Shown: positions 52,140-61,215 of the stretch, in pieces
Layout of the letters: every line of letters begins with the position of its first letter
Position numbering within the stretch: position 1 is the first letter of the stretch
Assembly: GCA_963696325.1 (NCBI GenBank)
Contig: CAVOJV010000029.1
Location: 1-61,647, forward strand
Length of the DNA: 61,647 nt
Source: CAVOJV01 sp963696325
Lineage (GTDB): Bacteria > Pseudomonadota > Gammaproteobacteria > Competibacterales > Competibacteraceae
Reading direction: 5' to 3'
Notes under the pieces: generated by a model
What the model was told of the DNA's origin: nothing
What the model saw: only the letters and a program-made list of their open reading frames with translations
The model's database searches: none
Program-made: the position numbers and the translations under genes

Positions 52140-54806
52140 ATGACTATCCGTAATCTCCAGTTCATGTTCAAACCCGCCTCGGTCGCGCTGATCGGAGCGG
52201 ATGGCGATCCCGCGGTTGCAACATTGGCCGATAATCTGGTCGGCGCGGGCTTTGCCGGCAAGCTGTTCGCGGTGGGAACGGACCCCGATAGCGCGGCGAT
52301 TTCCGTTTATCGCAAGGTTTCCAACCTACCGCAGGTTGCCGACCTGGCGATCCTCGTCAAGCCGCTGGCGGCGGTGCCGAAGTTGATTGCCGAATTGGGC
52401 GCTCGCGGTACCCGAGCTGTTGTGGTGATCGGTTCGGGATGCTGCGAGGTCGCTGAAGCCAAGGCCGAGGCGAAGGCTATAAAACAGGCGCTGCTGGATG
52501 CCGCGAAGCCCCATCTGTTGCGCATTATCGGTCCCGGCTGCCTGGGAATCCTGGTTCCCGGTATTGGGCTGAACGCCAGCCTGGCGCACCTCCAGCCCTT
52601 GCCAGGTCAGCTTGCCTTCATCGCTCAATCAGGTGCCATGGTGACGTCCATGTTGGACTGGGCCAACGCCAGGGGCATTGGGTTTTCCCATCTCATCTCG
52701 CTCGGTACCCTGGTGGATGTAGATTTCGGGGATATCTTGGATTATCTGACCAGCGACCCGCAGACGCGCGCTGTCCTGCTGTCCATGGAGTCGCTGACGC
52801 ACCCGCGCAAATTCATGTCGGCGGCTCGCGCCGCGGCCCGTGTCAAGCCTGTTATCGTTGTCAAAACCGGCTGTTATGAAAAGGGTGTCGAAATTCCCGT
52901 AGACGCTATTTACGATGCCATGTTTAAACGCGCCGGAATGCTGCGCGTCAAGGATATGCGGGATCTTTTCGTGACGGTTGAAACCCTGGACCGGACAGGC
53001 CCGGTAAGCGGTGATCGGCTGGCCGTGCTCTGCAATGGCGAAGGGCCGGGCAGGCTGGTTGCCGACAGTGTGGTCGAACAGGGCGGTTGCCTGGCGGAAC
53101 TGTCCCCCGCAACCCTGGACCGGTTGACCAAGGTGTTGCCGCGCGGCTGCCCTCCCGGCAATCCCGTGGACATGCTGGCGGACGCCCCGGGTGATTACTA
53201 CGCCGAAGCGTCGGAAGCGCTCCTCCAGGATCAGGGTATCGATGGCATCGTGGTGCTCAATTGTCCGATGGCGCTGGCTGACCGGACCGAGGCCGCCGAG
53301 GCGGTGATCGCTGCTGTGGAGAAAAACCGCCTGCCTACGGGCAAGCAGCCGTGCGTGCTCACCGCCTGGTTGGGTGAGAGCACGGCGCAGGCCGCGCGAC
53401 AACGGTTCGCGGAGCACCGAGTACCGACTTACGAGACGCCGACGGATGCGGTACATGCCTTCATGACGCGGGTGCGTTATCGGCGCAATCAGGAGTTGCT
53501 CATGCAGACTCCGCCGGCCATTCCGGAAGCTTTCGCGCCGGACATCGAGAGCGCGCGGCAGATCGTTCAAACGGCGCTGGCCGGGGGGCATTCCTGGCTT
53601 GCCGAGATCGAAGCCAAAGCTCTCCTCGCCGCCTACGGGGTACCCGTGGTCATGACCCAGGTGGCGGCAAATCCGGAGGAGGCGGCGGCTATCGCCGCCG
53701 GGCTGAACAGGCCGGTGTCCCTTAAGATACAGGCTGCCAACATCCGGCATAAGTCCGACGTGGGTGGTGTCGCCCTCTACTTGGAAACCCCCGCCGTGGT
53801 GCGGGAGAACGCCAGGATGATGTGGGAACGTATCCGCACCGCGCACCCGACCGTTCAATTGCTGGGTTTCACGGTACAGCCCATGATCCATCGCCCGCAC
53901 GCCCATGAGTTGAGCATAGAGGTCATCAGCGATCCGCAATTTGGCCCTGTTATCCGCTTTGGCCAGGGCGGTCCCGCCGCCGACGTGATTGCCGACCAGG
54001 CGCTGGCGCTGCCGCCCTTGAATATGCTCCTGGCCCGGGACATGTTGTCGCGCACGCGGGTATACCGCTTGCTGCGGGGCTATCGGGATATGCCTGCCGT
54101 GGATCTGGACGCCATCGCCCTGACGCTGGTCAAGATCTCCCAACTGGTCATTGACCTGGCCGAGGTCGATGCGCTGGAAATCAATCCGCTCCTGGCCGAT
54201 GAGCAGGGTGTGTTGGCGTTGGGAACCCGGATCAAGGTGACCAGGGCGGTGGAACCCGCGGCACAGCGTTTGTTGATACGCCCCTATCCCAAAGAGCTGG
54301 AAGAGACGCTCACCCTGCCCGATGGCCGGCGGTTACAATTGCGCCCGGTGCGGCCGGAAGATGAACCCGCCATGCACGCGGCCTTCGCCAAGCTCTCGCC
54401 AGAAGAGATATTCATGCGTTTTTTCCATCATATGAAATCGCTCACCCACGCCGCGGCGGCGCGTTACACCCAAATCGATTATGACCGTGAAATGGCGCTG
54501 GTTTTGGTGAGTCAACCCGCGGCCGGGGAAACAGAGCTTTATGGCGTTGTGCGAATGGTCGCCGACCCGGACAGGGAGCGCGCCGAGTTCGCGATCATCG
54601 TCGGCATGGCGATGACCGGCATGGGGCTTGGGCCATTGCTCATGCGGCGAGTCATCGACTACGCGCGTAGCCGAGGCATCAAGGAACTGTTCGGGGAGGT
54701 GCTCAGCGAGAATGAGGCCATGCTGAAACTGAGCCGGGCGCTTGGTTTCAGCATCCGGCCCATGCCCGCAGATGCCGAACTAATGCAGGTCTCGCTGAAA
54801 TTATAG
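52140..54806 (+). CDS. PatZ-like GNAT acetyltransferase with ADP-forming acetyl-CoA synthetase domains
   Basis: This 888-residue protein has a CoA-binding domain (FKPASVALIGADGDPAVATL), a succinyl-CoA-ligase-like part (IIGPGCLGILVPGIGLNASL, AFIAQSGAMVTSMLDWAN), an ATP-grasp region (ALLAAYGVPVVMTQVAANPE, HKSDVGGVALYL) and a C-terminal GNAT domain from about residue 730 (RPVRPEDEPAMHAAFAKLSP, GMAMTGMGLGPLLMRRVIDY). This is the layout of the Pat/PatZ protein lysine acetyltransferases, which control acetyl-CoA synthetase and other enzymes. An ADP-forming acetate-CoA ligase activity cannot be excluded. It stands alone, divergent from valS. Confidence 0.9.
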   Translation: MTIRNLQFMFKPASVALIGADGDPAVATLADNLVGAGFAGKLFAVGTDPDSAAISVYRKVSNLPQVADLAILVKPLAAVPKLIAELGARGTRAVVVIGSGCCEVAEAKAEAKAIKQALLDAAKPHLLRIIGPGCLGILVPGIGLNASLAHLQPLPGQLAFIAQSGAMVTSMLDWANARGIGFSHLISLGTLVDVDFGDILDYLTSDPQTRAVLLSMESLTHPRKFMSAARAAARVKPVIVVKTGCYEKGVEIPVDAIYDAMFKRAGMLRVKDMRDLFVTVETLDRTGPVSGDRLAVLCNGEGPGRLVADSVVEQGGCLAELSPATLDRLTKVLPRGCPPGNPVDMLADAPGDYYAEASEALLQDQGIDGIVVLNCPMALADRTEAAEAVIAAVEKNRLPTGKQPCVLTAWLGESTAQAARQRFAEHRVPTYETPTDAVHAFMTRVRYRRNQELLMQTPPAIPEAFAPDIESARQIVQTALAGGHSWLAEIEAKALLAAYGVPVVMTQVAANPEEAAAIAAGLNRPVSLKIQAANIRHKSDVGGVALYLETPAVVRENARMMWERIRTAHPTVQLLGFTVQPMIHRPHAHELSIEVISDPQFGPVIRFGQGGPAADVIADQALALPPLNMLLARDMLSRTRVYRLLRGYRDMPAVDLDAIALTLVKISQLVIDLAEVDALEINPLLADEQGVLALGTRIKVTRAVEPAAQRLLIRPYPKELEETLTLPDGRRLQLRPVRPEDEPAMHAAFAKLSPEEIFMRFFHHMKSLTHAAAARYTQIDYDREMALVLVSQPAAGETELYGVVRMVADPDRERAEFAIIVGMAMTGMGLGPLLMRRVIDYARSRGIKELFGEVLSENEAMLKLSRALGFSIRPMPADAELMQVSLKL

Positions 54807-54956
54807 CGAAGGCGCCGGCACGAGGTCGCCGGCCCCGTTTAGACCCTATCGCCCATTACGATGTAATCGGCGGGAAAGGAGTTCAAGGACTATTTGCTGC
54901 GGCGACTATTCGTTCCAGCGGAAAGAATTCAATGTAAATCATCCTTCCCAAGCATA

Positions 54957-55002
54957 TTGATTGGAACTATCATACATAATATAGTACCAATCTAGTACCA
55001 AT
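54957..55002 (+). promoter_or_regulatory. suf promoter with overlapping operator-like repeats
   Basis: TTGATT (54957-54962) and TATAGT (54980-54985) are 17 bases apart and form a good sigma-70 promoter. ATTGGAACTAT (54960-54970) and ATAGTACCAAT (54981-54991) are inverted repeats with one mismatch, covering the -35 and -10. A third half-site TAGTACCAAT follows at 54993-55002. This fits an operator for the SufR/Rrf2 regulator encoded just downstream (inference). Confidence 0.6.
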
Positions 55003-55020
55003 TGCTGCGGAACGCGGTAG

Positions 55021-55491
55021 ATGATTCGAATCACTCGAGAAACTGACTACGGTATTGTGCTGATGACCTCCATGGCGCAGAGCGCCAGCCAGTCTTACAG
55101 CGCTGCCGTGCTGGCGAAACAGCGGCGGTTGCCTTTGCCCATTGTCAGCAAGATCCTCAAAACCCTGGCGCGGGGAGGGTTGTTGGTATCCCAACGCGGC
55201 GCCCGCGGCGGTTACAGTCTGGCGCGTTCTCCCGAGGATATCTCGGCGGCGGATATCATCGACGCAATGGAAGGACCGATCGCCATCACCGAGTGCAGTT
55301 CAGAGGGTCACGCTGCCTGTCTGCATCAGGATCACTGCGGTGTGGGCGGTCATTGGAATCGAATCAACCTTGCGATCCGCGAGGCTCTGGAAAACATCAG
55401 CCTGTTGGAGATGAGCCGTCCCGACCCGGTGCGGGTTGCCGTGCCGGTTGCCAGCAGAGTGCGAGCGGTGTTAGTGGGCGATCATCTTTAG
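55021..55491 (+). CDS. sufR: SUF system Rrf2-family regulator
   Basis: This 156-residue protein has a winged-helix start MIRITRETDYGIVLMTSMAQ, LPIVSKILKTLARGGLLVSQ, RGARGGYSLAR, then the Cys-containing stretch TECSSEGHAACLHQDHCGVG. It is the Rrf2-type SUF regulator (TIGR02944 group), close to IscR; three Cys could hold an Fe-S cluster used to sense cluster status. It is first in the suf operon and probably represses its own promoter. The name sufR here means the Rrf2-type gene, not the unrelated cyanobacterial one. Confidence 0.92.
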   Translation: MIRITRETDYGIVLMTSMAQSASQSYSAAVLAKQRRLPLPIVSKILKTLARGGLLVSQRGARGGYSLARSPEDISAADIIDAMEGPIAITECSSEGHAACLHQDHCGVGGHWNRINLAIREALENISLLEMSRPDPVRVAVPVASRVRAVLVGDHL

Positions 55492-55524
55492 GCAATCAAC
55501 GCAATCCTCCCGGAGTAAATCAAG

Positions 55525-56973
55525 ATGTCAGCGAATGCTCAAACCCTGGAACGTCTGACCGAAAGCGGTTATGAATTCGGTTTCGTGACCGATGTTGAGC
55601 AGGAAACCGTGCCGCCGGGGTTGAGCGAAGATGTGGTCCGGTTGATTTCGGCGAAGAAACAGGAGCCGGAGTGGTTGCTGGAGTGGCGGCTGACCGCCTA
55701 TCGTTACTGGCTGACTCTGAAAGAACCGCAATGGGCGAGTATCCATCATCCGCCCATCGACTACCAGGCTATCTCGTATTACGCAGCGCCCAAGTCCAAG
55801 GGGGACGGTCCCAAGAGCCTGGATGAGATAGACCCGGAGATCCTCAAAACCTATGCAAAACTGGGAATCCCCCTGGCCGAGCAGGAGATTCTGGCGGGCG
55901 TCGCCGTGGACGCGGTGTTCGACAGCGTTTCCGTGGCGACCAGCTTCAAGAGCAAGCTGGCCGAAAAAGGCATTATCTTCTGCTCGTTCTCCGAGGCGGT
56001 GCACGAGCACCCCGAGCTGGTGCGGCAATACCTGGGTTCGGTGGTGCCCTATCGGGACAACTACTTCGCCGCCCTCAATTCCGCGGTATTCAGCGATGGC
56101 TCCTTCTGTTTTATTCCCAAGGGCGTGCGCTGTCCCATGGAGTTATCCACGTATTTTCGCATCAACGCCAGCAACACCGGGCAGTTCGAGCGTACGCTGA
56201 TCGTCGCCGAGGAAGGCTCCTATGTCAGTTATCTGGAAGGCTGCACGGCCCCCATGCGCGATGAGAACCAGTTGCACGCCGCCGTGGTGGAACTCGTCGC
56301 CCTGGATGACGCCACCATCAAGTATTCCACGGTGCAGAATTGGTATCCGGGCGATGCGCAGGGCAAGGGTGGCATCTACAATTTCGTCACCAAGCGCGGC
56401 CTCTGCAAGGGGCGTAATTCCAAGATTTCCTGGACTCAGGTGGAGACCGGCTCGGCGATTACTTGGAAGTATCCGAGTTGCATTCTGCGCGGCGACAACT
56501 CCGTGGGCGAGTTTTATTCCGTCGCCCTGACCCGCGATTATCAGCAGGCCGACACCGGCACCAAGATGATTCACATGGGCAAGAATACCCGCAGCACCAT
56601 CATCTCCAAGGGTATTTCCGCCGGGCATGGGCAGAATGCCTACCGGGGTTTGGTGAAGATCCTGCCCACCGCGGAGAACGCCCGTAACTATTCCCAATGC
56701 GATTCCATGCTGATGGGGGACAAATGCGGCGCCCATACCTTTCCGTATATCGAGGTGCGCAACCCCACCGCCCAGGTGGAGCATGAGGCCAGTACCTCCA
56801 AGATCGGCGAGGATCAGATCTTTTACTGCAATCAGCGCGGCATCAGCACCGAGGACGCGGTGAGCCTGATCGTTAACGGCTTCTGCAAGGAAGTGTTCAA
56901 GGAACTGCCCATGGAGTTCGCCGTGGAGGCCCAGAAACTCATCGAACTGAAGCTGGAAGGCAGCGTTGGTTAA
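55525..56973 (+). CDS. sufB: Fe-S cluster assembly scaffold subunit SufB
   Basis: A complete 482-residue protein with YYAAPKSKGDGPKSLDEIDP, SVVPYRDNYFAALNSAVFSD, AEEGSYVSYLEGCTAPMRDE, KYSTVQNWYPGD and QVEHEASTSKIGEDQIFYCN, the SufB signatures including the essential C-terminal Glu and His residues of the SufB-SufD interface. With SufC and SufD it forms the scaffold for new Fe-S clusters. GGAGTAAATC lies upstream. Confidence 0.97.
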   Translation: MSANAQTLERLTESGYEFGFVTDVEQETVPPGLSEDVVRLISAKKQEPEWLLEWRLTAYRYWLTLKEPQWASIHHPPIDYQAISYYAAPKSKGDGPKSLDEIDPEILKTYAKLGIPLAEQEILAGVAVDAVFDSVSVATSFKSKLAEKGIIFCSFSEAVHEHPELVRQYLGSVVPYRDNYFAALNSAVFSDGSFCFIPKGVRCPMELSTYFRINASNTGQFERTLIVAEEGSYVSYLEGCTAPMRDENQLHAAVVELVALDDATIKYSTVQNWYPGDAQGKGGIYNFVTKRGLCKGRNSKISWTQVETGSAITWKYPSCILRGDNSVGEFYSVALTRDYQQADTGTKMIHMGKNTRSTIISKGISAGHGQNAYRGLVKILPTAENARNYSQCDSMLMGDKCGAHTFPYIEVRNPTAQVEHEASTSKIGEDQIFYCNQRGISTEDAVSLIVNGFCKEVFKELPMEFAVEAQKLIELKLEGSVG

Positions 56974-57010
56974 CCCTCCTAGCCCCCCTTGCGCACAGGG
57001 GGGTGTAATT
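56974..57010. repeat. Palindromic repeat between sufB and sufC
   Basis: CCTCCTAGCCCCCCTTGCG and CACAGGGGGGTGTAATTTTT lie right after the sufB stop; the C-run and G-run pair around TTGCGCACA. It is related to the repeats of the 34-42 kb region. Followed by T-rich sequence it could partly end or process the transcript between sufB and sufC. Confidence 0.65.
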
Positions 57011-57034
57011 TTTACCCTAGAGAGTATTAAGCGC

Positions 57035-57805
57035 ATGTTGGAGATCAAGAATCTGCATGTCAGTGTCGAGGATCGCGAGATCCTCAACGGTATCGACCTG
57101 GTCATCCGATCCGGTGAAGTGCATGCCATCATGGGCCCGAACGGTTCCGGCAAGAGCACCCTGGCCAATGTCATCGCCGGTCGCCAGGGTTATGAGGTCA
57201 CCGCCGGTGAAATCCTGTTCCAGGGTAAGAACCTGTTGGATATGGACCCGGAAGACCGCGCCCGCGAGGGCCTGTTTCTGGCTTTTCAGTATCCGGTGGA
57301 GATCCCCGGCGTGAACAATCTGTACTTCCTCAAGGCCGCCGTGAACGCCGTGCGCAAGCACCGGGGCGAACCCGAACTGGACGCCATGGAATTCTGGGAC
57401 ATGATTCACCGGCGCATGGAACTTGTGAAGATGGATGAATCCATGCTGAAGCGGCCGGTCAACGAGGGGTTTTCCGGGGGCGAAAAGAAACGCAACGAGA
57501 TCTTCCAGATGGCGGTGCTGGAACCGCGCTTCGCCGTGCTGGACGAAACCGATTCGGGGCTGGACATTGATGCTTTAAAGGTGGTGGCTGATGGAGTCAA
57601 CGCCCTGCGCGGCGCCGAGCGCGGCTTTCTGGTCATCACCCACTACCAGCGCCTGCTGGACTATATCGTGCCGGACCACGTTCACGTGCTGGTGAACGGC
57701 CGCATCGTCCGTTCCGGTGACAAGCATCTGGCCCTGGAACTGGAGGCTCAGGGTTATGCCCTGTATAACACCGAACCCGGGCGCGCGCGCCGGGCCAGCG
57801 CCTGA
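57035..57805 (+). CDS. sufC: Fe-S assembly ATPase SufC
   Basis: From ATG 57035 (MLEIKNLHVSVEDREILNGI) the protein has 256 residues, the family length; an in-frame extension through the repeat is unlikely. Walker A is GPNGSGKSTLANVI, signature FSGGEKKRNEIFQM, Walker B FAVLDETDSGLDIDAL. It is the ATPase of the SufBCD complex. The gene starts 61 bases after sufB, separated by the repeat, and 11 bases before sufD. Confidence 0.96.
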   Translation: MLEIKNLHVSVEDREILNGIDLVIRSGEVHAIMGPNGSGKSTLANVIAGRQGYEVTAGEILFQGKNLLDMDPEDRAREGLFLAFQYPVEIPGVNNLYFLKAAVNAVRKHRGEPELDAMEFWDMIHRRMELVKMDESMLKRPVNEGFSGGEKKRNEIFQMAVLEPRFAVLDETDSGLDIDALKVVADGVNALRGAERGFLVITHYQRLLDYIVPDHVHVLVNGRIVRSGDKHLALELEAQGYALYNTEPGRARRASA

Positions 57806-57816
57806 GGAGAGACGCC

Positions 57817-59130
57817 ATGGCCGCTGTTGCCCTCGTTGATCATGACACTCGCCGCCGGGATTTCGACGACTTCCTTGCCAGGCGTCGCGAGCCGGCGGCG
57901 CTGCTGGAACGGCGCCGGCAGGCTCTGGAACGCTTCGAATCCCTGGGCATTCCGACCCCCCATTGGGAGTCCTGGCGGTTCACCGATGTCGGTGCTCTGG
58001 CGCAACGCCAGTTCTGTCGGGCGGCCAACATGCCGGTCGATGCGGCCGTTCTGCCCAGCTTGGAGGCTCCGTGCCAGCGCCTGGTATTCGTGAACGGGCG
58101 TTTCGTGTCAGGGTTATCCCGCCTGGATGCGCTGCCCAGCAAGGCGCTGATCACCACCCTCGGCCAAGCCTTGTTGACCCATCCGGAACTGGTGGAAGCG
58201 CATCTGGACCGCTTGCCGGGTCTGGAAGACCATCCCTTCGCGGCCCTCAATGGCGCTTTCTGGGAAGAGGGTGCCTTCCTTTATCTGGCCGCCGGCGTGG
58301 TGTTGGAGCAGCCCCTGCATCTGGTGTTTTACGCCACCGGCGCCGACACCGTGAATTATCCCCGCAATCTTATCGTGCTGGAGGAAGGCGCTCAGGCTAC
58401 CCTCGTGGAGGATTTTCGGGGCGATGGCCGTTATCTGGTCTGCCCGGTGACCGAAATCCATGTCGGGGCGGGAGCCGTGCTGGAGCACCATAAGGTTCAG
58501 GAAGAATCCCTCCAAGCCTGGCATCTGGGCGGCGTGCGGTTGCGCCAGGACCGGGACAGCCGGGTGCGGGCGCATCTGCTGTCCAGCGGCGGTCTGCTCG
58601 CCCGTACCGATTTATTCGCCTTGTTGGACGGGGAAGGGGTGGAATGCGACCTGAATGGGCTCACCCTGGTGGGGGATGGGCAACTGGGTGACCAGCATAT
58701 TCGGGTGGAACACGCCAAGCCCCATGGCACCAGCCGGCAGCTTTTCAAAGGCGTGTTGCAGGGCAAATCCCGGCTGGTGTTCGACGGCCTGATCCAGGTG
58801 CGCCAGAATGCCCAGAAGACCAACGCCAGTCAGAATAATCGTAATCTGTTGTTGTCGCGGCAAGCGCTGGCCAACTCTAACCCACGCCTGGAAATCCTGG
58901 CCGACGATGTGAAATGCAATCACGGTTCCAGCAGCGGTTTCCTGGACCCTGATGCGCTGTTCTATCTGCGCAGCCGGGGGATCGGCGAAAGTGAAGCCCG
59001 CGCCATGCTGGTCTATGCGTTCGCCAATGATAGCATCGAGCGCATTACCTTGACGCCTTTGCGCCAACGTCTGGAGGCCCTGCTTACCCAGCGCCTGTGC
59101 CCCGCTGCGGGAGAAAGGAGAGCGTCATGA
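57817..59130 (+). CDS. sufD: Fe-S assembly protein SufD
   Basis: A complete 437-residue protein with LGIPTPHWESWRFTDVGAL near the start, LNGAFWEEGAFLYLAAGVVL, and the conserved end of SufB/D proteins AQKTNASQNNRNLLLSRQAL and DDVKCNHGSSSGFLDPDALF with the key Cys and His. It pairs with SufB and is needed for iron acquisition. Its stop overlaps the sufS start (ATGA). Confidence 0.95.
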   Translation: MAAVALVDHDTRRRDFDDFLARRREPAALLERRRQALERFESLGIPTPHWESWRFTDVGALAQRQFCRAANMPVDAAVLPSLEAPCQRLVFVNGRFVSGLSRLDALPSKALITTLGQALLTHPELVEAHLDRLPGLEDHPFAALNGAFWEEGAFLYLAAGVVLEQPLHLVFYATGADTVNYPRNLIVLEEGAQATLVEDFRGDGRYLVCPVTEIHVGAGAVLEHHKVQEESLQAWHLGGVRLRQDRDSRVRAHLLSSGGLLARTDLFALLDGEGVECDLNGLTLVGDGQLGDQHIRVEHAKPHGTSRQLFKGVLQGKSRLVFDGLIQVRQNAQKTNASQNNRNLLLSRQALANSNPRLEILADDVKCNHGSSSGFLDPDALFYLRSRGIGESEARAMLVYAFANDSIERITLTPLRQRLEALLTQRLCPAAGERRAS

Positions 59131-60389
59131 GCGCCTTGCGTGAAGACCTGCAACCACTGGTTGAGCTGACCCTGGATATCCCGCGCATCCGCGAGCAGTT
59201 CCCCATCCTGCGTCAGCAGATCCACGGCAAGCCTCTGGTGTACCTGGATAATGCCGCCTCGGTTCAAAAGCCCCAGGCGGTGATCGACGCCATCACGGAT
59301 TGTTACAGCGGGTATTACGCCAATGTCCACCGTGGGGTGCACACGCTCTCGGAGCGTTCCACTGCAGCCTATGAAAGCGCGCGGGGAAAGGTGCGCCGAT
59401 TCCTGAATGCGGCCAGCACCCGCGAGATCATCTTCACCCGCGGCACGACCGAGTCCATCAATCTGGTGGCCAGCAGCTATGGCGGCACCCACGTGGGAGC
59501 AGGGGACGAGGTGTTGATCACCACCATGGAGCATCACTCCAACATCGTGCCCTGGCAGATGCTCTGCGAACGGCAGGGCGCCAGGCTGCGGGTGGTGCCC
59601 ATCACCGACGCCGGGGAATTGATTCTTGAAGACTATGAACGCCTTCTCAACGAGCGCACGAAAATAGTCGCCGTAGTACACCTGTCCAACGCTCTCGGCA
59701 CACTCAACCCGGTGCGGGAGATGATCCGCCTGGCTCATGCCCGCGACATCCCGGTGCTGGTGGACGGCGCGCAATCGGCGCCGCACCTGATGATTGACGT
59801 GCGGGACCTGGATTGCGATTTCTTCGCCTTCTCCGGCCACAAGGTCTACGGACCCAGCGGGGTAGGGGTGTTGTATGGCAAGGCCCGGCATCTCGAAGCC
59901 ATGCCACCTTACCAGGGCGGCGGCGACATGATCCGCACGGTCAGCTTCGAGAAAACCGAGTACGCTGATCTGCCAAGCAAATTCGAGGCGGGCACGCCGC
60001 CCATCACGGGTGTCATCGGCCTGGGCGCGGCGCTGGACTGGTTGAGCGAGATTAGTTTGGAGGCCGTTGCCGCGCATGAACAGATGCTGCTGGACTATGC
60101 GACTGCCCAGCTCGATGAGATTTCTGGCCTGCGGTTTATCGGCACGGCCCGGCATAAGGCCGGCTTGGTTTCCTTCGTGATGGCAGGGATTCATCCGCAC
60201 GATATCGGCACCATCCTGGATCGCGAAGGCGTTGCTATCCGCGCGGGCCACCATTGCGCTCAACCGGTGATGCAGCGCTACGGGGTGGCGGCCACGGCGC
60301 GGGCTTCTTTCGCTGTCTACAACACCCGCCAAGAGGTGGATGCCCTGCTGGCGGCACTCTGTAAGGTAAAGGAGTTATTCGACCGATGA
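59127..60389 (+). CDS. sufS: Cysteine desulfurase SufS
   Basis: From ATG 59127, behind GAAAGGAGAG, the protein has 420 residues. LVYLDNAASVQKPQAVIDAI, TTMEHHSNIVPWQ, the PLP lysine in FFAFSGHKVYGPSGVGVLYG and the persulfide Cys in RAGHHCAQPVMQRYG are all intact. It takes sulfur from cysteine and passes it to SufU. It overlaps sufD and sufU by four bases each. Confidence 0.97.
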   Translation: MSALREDLQPLVELTLDIPRIREQFPILRQQIHGKPLVYLDNAASVQKPQAVIDAITDCYSGYYANVHRGVHTLSERSTAAYESARGKVRRFLNAASTREIIFTRGTTESINLVASSYGGTHVGAGDEVLITTMEHHSNIVPWQMLCERQGARLRVVPITDAGELILEDYERLLNERTKIVAVVHLSNALGTLNPVREMIRLAHARDIPVLVDGAQSAPHLMIDVRDLDCDFFAFSGHKVYGPSGVGVLYGKARHLEAMPPYQGGGDMIRTVSFEKTEYADLPSKFEAGTPPITGVIGLGAALDWLSEISLEAVAAHEQMLLDYATAQLDEISGLRFIGTARHKAGLVSFVMAGIHPHDIGTILDREGVAIRAGHHCAQPVMQRYGVAATARASFAVYNTRQEVDALLAALCKVKELFDR

Positions 60390-60829
60390 GCGATCTGCGA
60401 GACCTCTACCAGGAAGTGATCCTGGATCACAACAAACGGCCCCGAAATTTCCGGGTGATCGATCCGCATAGCCATAAAGCGGATGGCTTCAACCCGCTCT
60501 GCGGCGACAGGGTCACGGTCTTTCTGGATGTCCAAGATAATATCATCACCGATGTGGCATTTCAGGGCAATGGATGCGCCATCTCCAGTGCCTCGGCCTC
60601 ACTGATGACGGAAGCTCTCAAGGGTAAGCCCGTGGCGGAGGTGGAGAAGCTGTTCCAGAACTTCCACGACGTGGTCACTGGGGAAAGCGAACCCTCTCCA
60701 AGTTTAGGCAAGCTGGCTGTCCTGGCTGGGGTGCGCGACTATCCGAGCCGGGTCAAATGCGCCACTCTGGCCTGGCATGCGGTGCGCGCCGCCTTGGAAA
60801 ACCGTACCGAAACCGTGGCGACGGAGTAA
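60386..60829 (+). CDS. sufU: SufU-type sulfur acceptor / IscU-like protein
   Basis: This 147-residue protein has RDLYQEVILDHNKRPRNF, NPLCGDRVTVFLDV, FQGNGCAISSASASLMTE and VKCATLAWHAV, with the three Cys and the Gly-Asp of SufU/IscU-like proteins and the ~19-residue insert that marks SufU. It probably accepts sulfur from SufS. Here it replaces SufE, the usual partner in E. coli-type operons. Confidence 0.94.
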   Translation: MSDLRDLYQEVILDHNKRPRNFRVIDPHSHKADGFNPLCGDRVTVFLDVQDNIITDVAFQGNGCAISSASASLMTEALKGKPVAEVEKLFQNFHDVVTGESEPSPSLGKLAVLAGVRDYPSRVKCATLAWHAVRAALENRTETVATE

Positions 60830-60835
60830 AACCCT

Positions 60836-61183
60836 ATGCGAGACAGTGCGCTGCAAACCGTTCAGAAACCGACCCGCGAAGACCTGGAAGAGCAGATAAT
60901 CGAGGCCCTGAAAACCGTCTACGACCCCGAGATACCAGTCAATGTCTACGAGCTGGGCCTGATCTACGACTTGAATATCGACCCCGCTAGAGGGCATGTG
61001 GATGTGGTGATGACCCTGACCGCCCCCGGCTGTCCAGTGGCCGGCTCCATGCCCGAGTGGGTGAAGAATGCCGTGGAAAGCGTCCCTGGCGTCGAGTCCG
61101 CCAGTGTGGAACTGGCTTGGGAGCCGCCCTGGAATCAGGAGATGATGTCCATGCGCGCCAAGCTGGAATTGAATATGTTTTGA
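60836..61183 (+). CDS. sufT: Fe-S maturation factor SufT (MIP18/DUF59 family)
   Basis: This 115-residue protein has EALKTVYDPEIPVNVYELGL and MTLTAPGCPVAGSMPEWV with the conserved Cys, then ELAWEPPWNQEMMS, the SufT form of DUF59. SufT helps to mature Fe-S proteins under high demand. It begins 6 bases after sufU and ends the operon. Confidence 0.94.
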   Translation: MRDSALQTVQKPTREDLEEQIIEALKTVYDPEIPVNVYELGLIYDLNIDPARGHVDVVMTLTAPGCPVAGSMPEWVKNAVESVPGVESASVELAWEPPWNQEMMSMRAKLELNMF

Positions 61184-61215
61184 GGGGGCGACAGATTTTT
61201 CTGGAAAAGCGCAAA

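Noticed and set aside
52629..54143. 504-codon minus-strand frame under the PatZ-like gene, and similar long antisense frames under spoT, valS and sufS
   Set aside because: High-GC shadow frames opposite clearly conserved genes.
54811..54842. GC-rich hairpin (GCCGGC ... GCCGGC) after the acetyltransferase gene as a terminator
   Set aside because: The stem is only six pairs and just three T follow.
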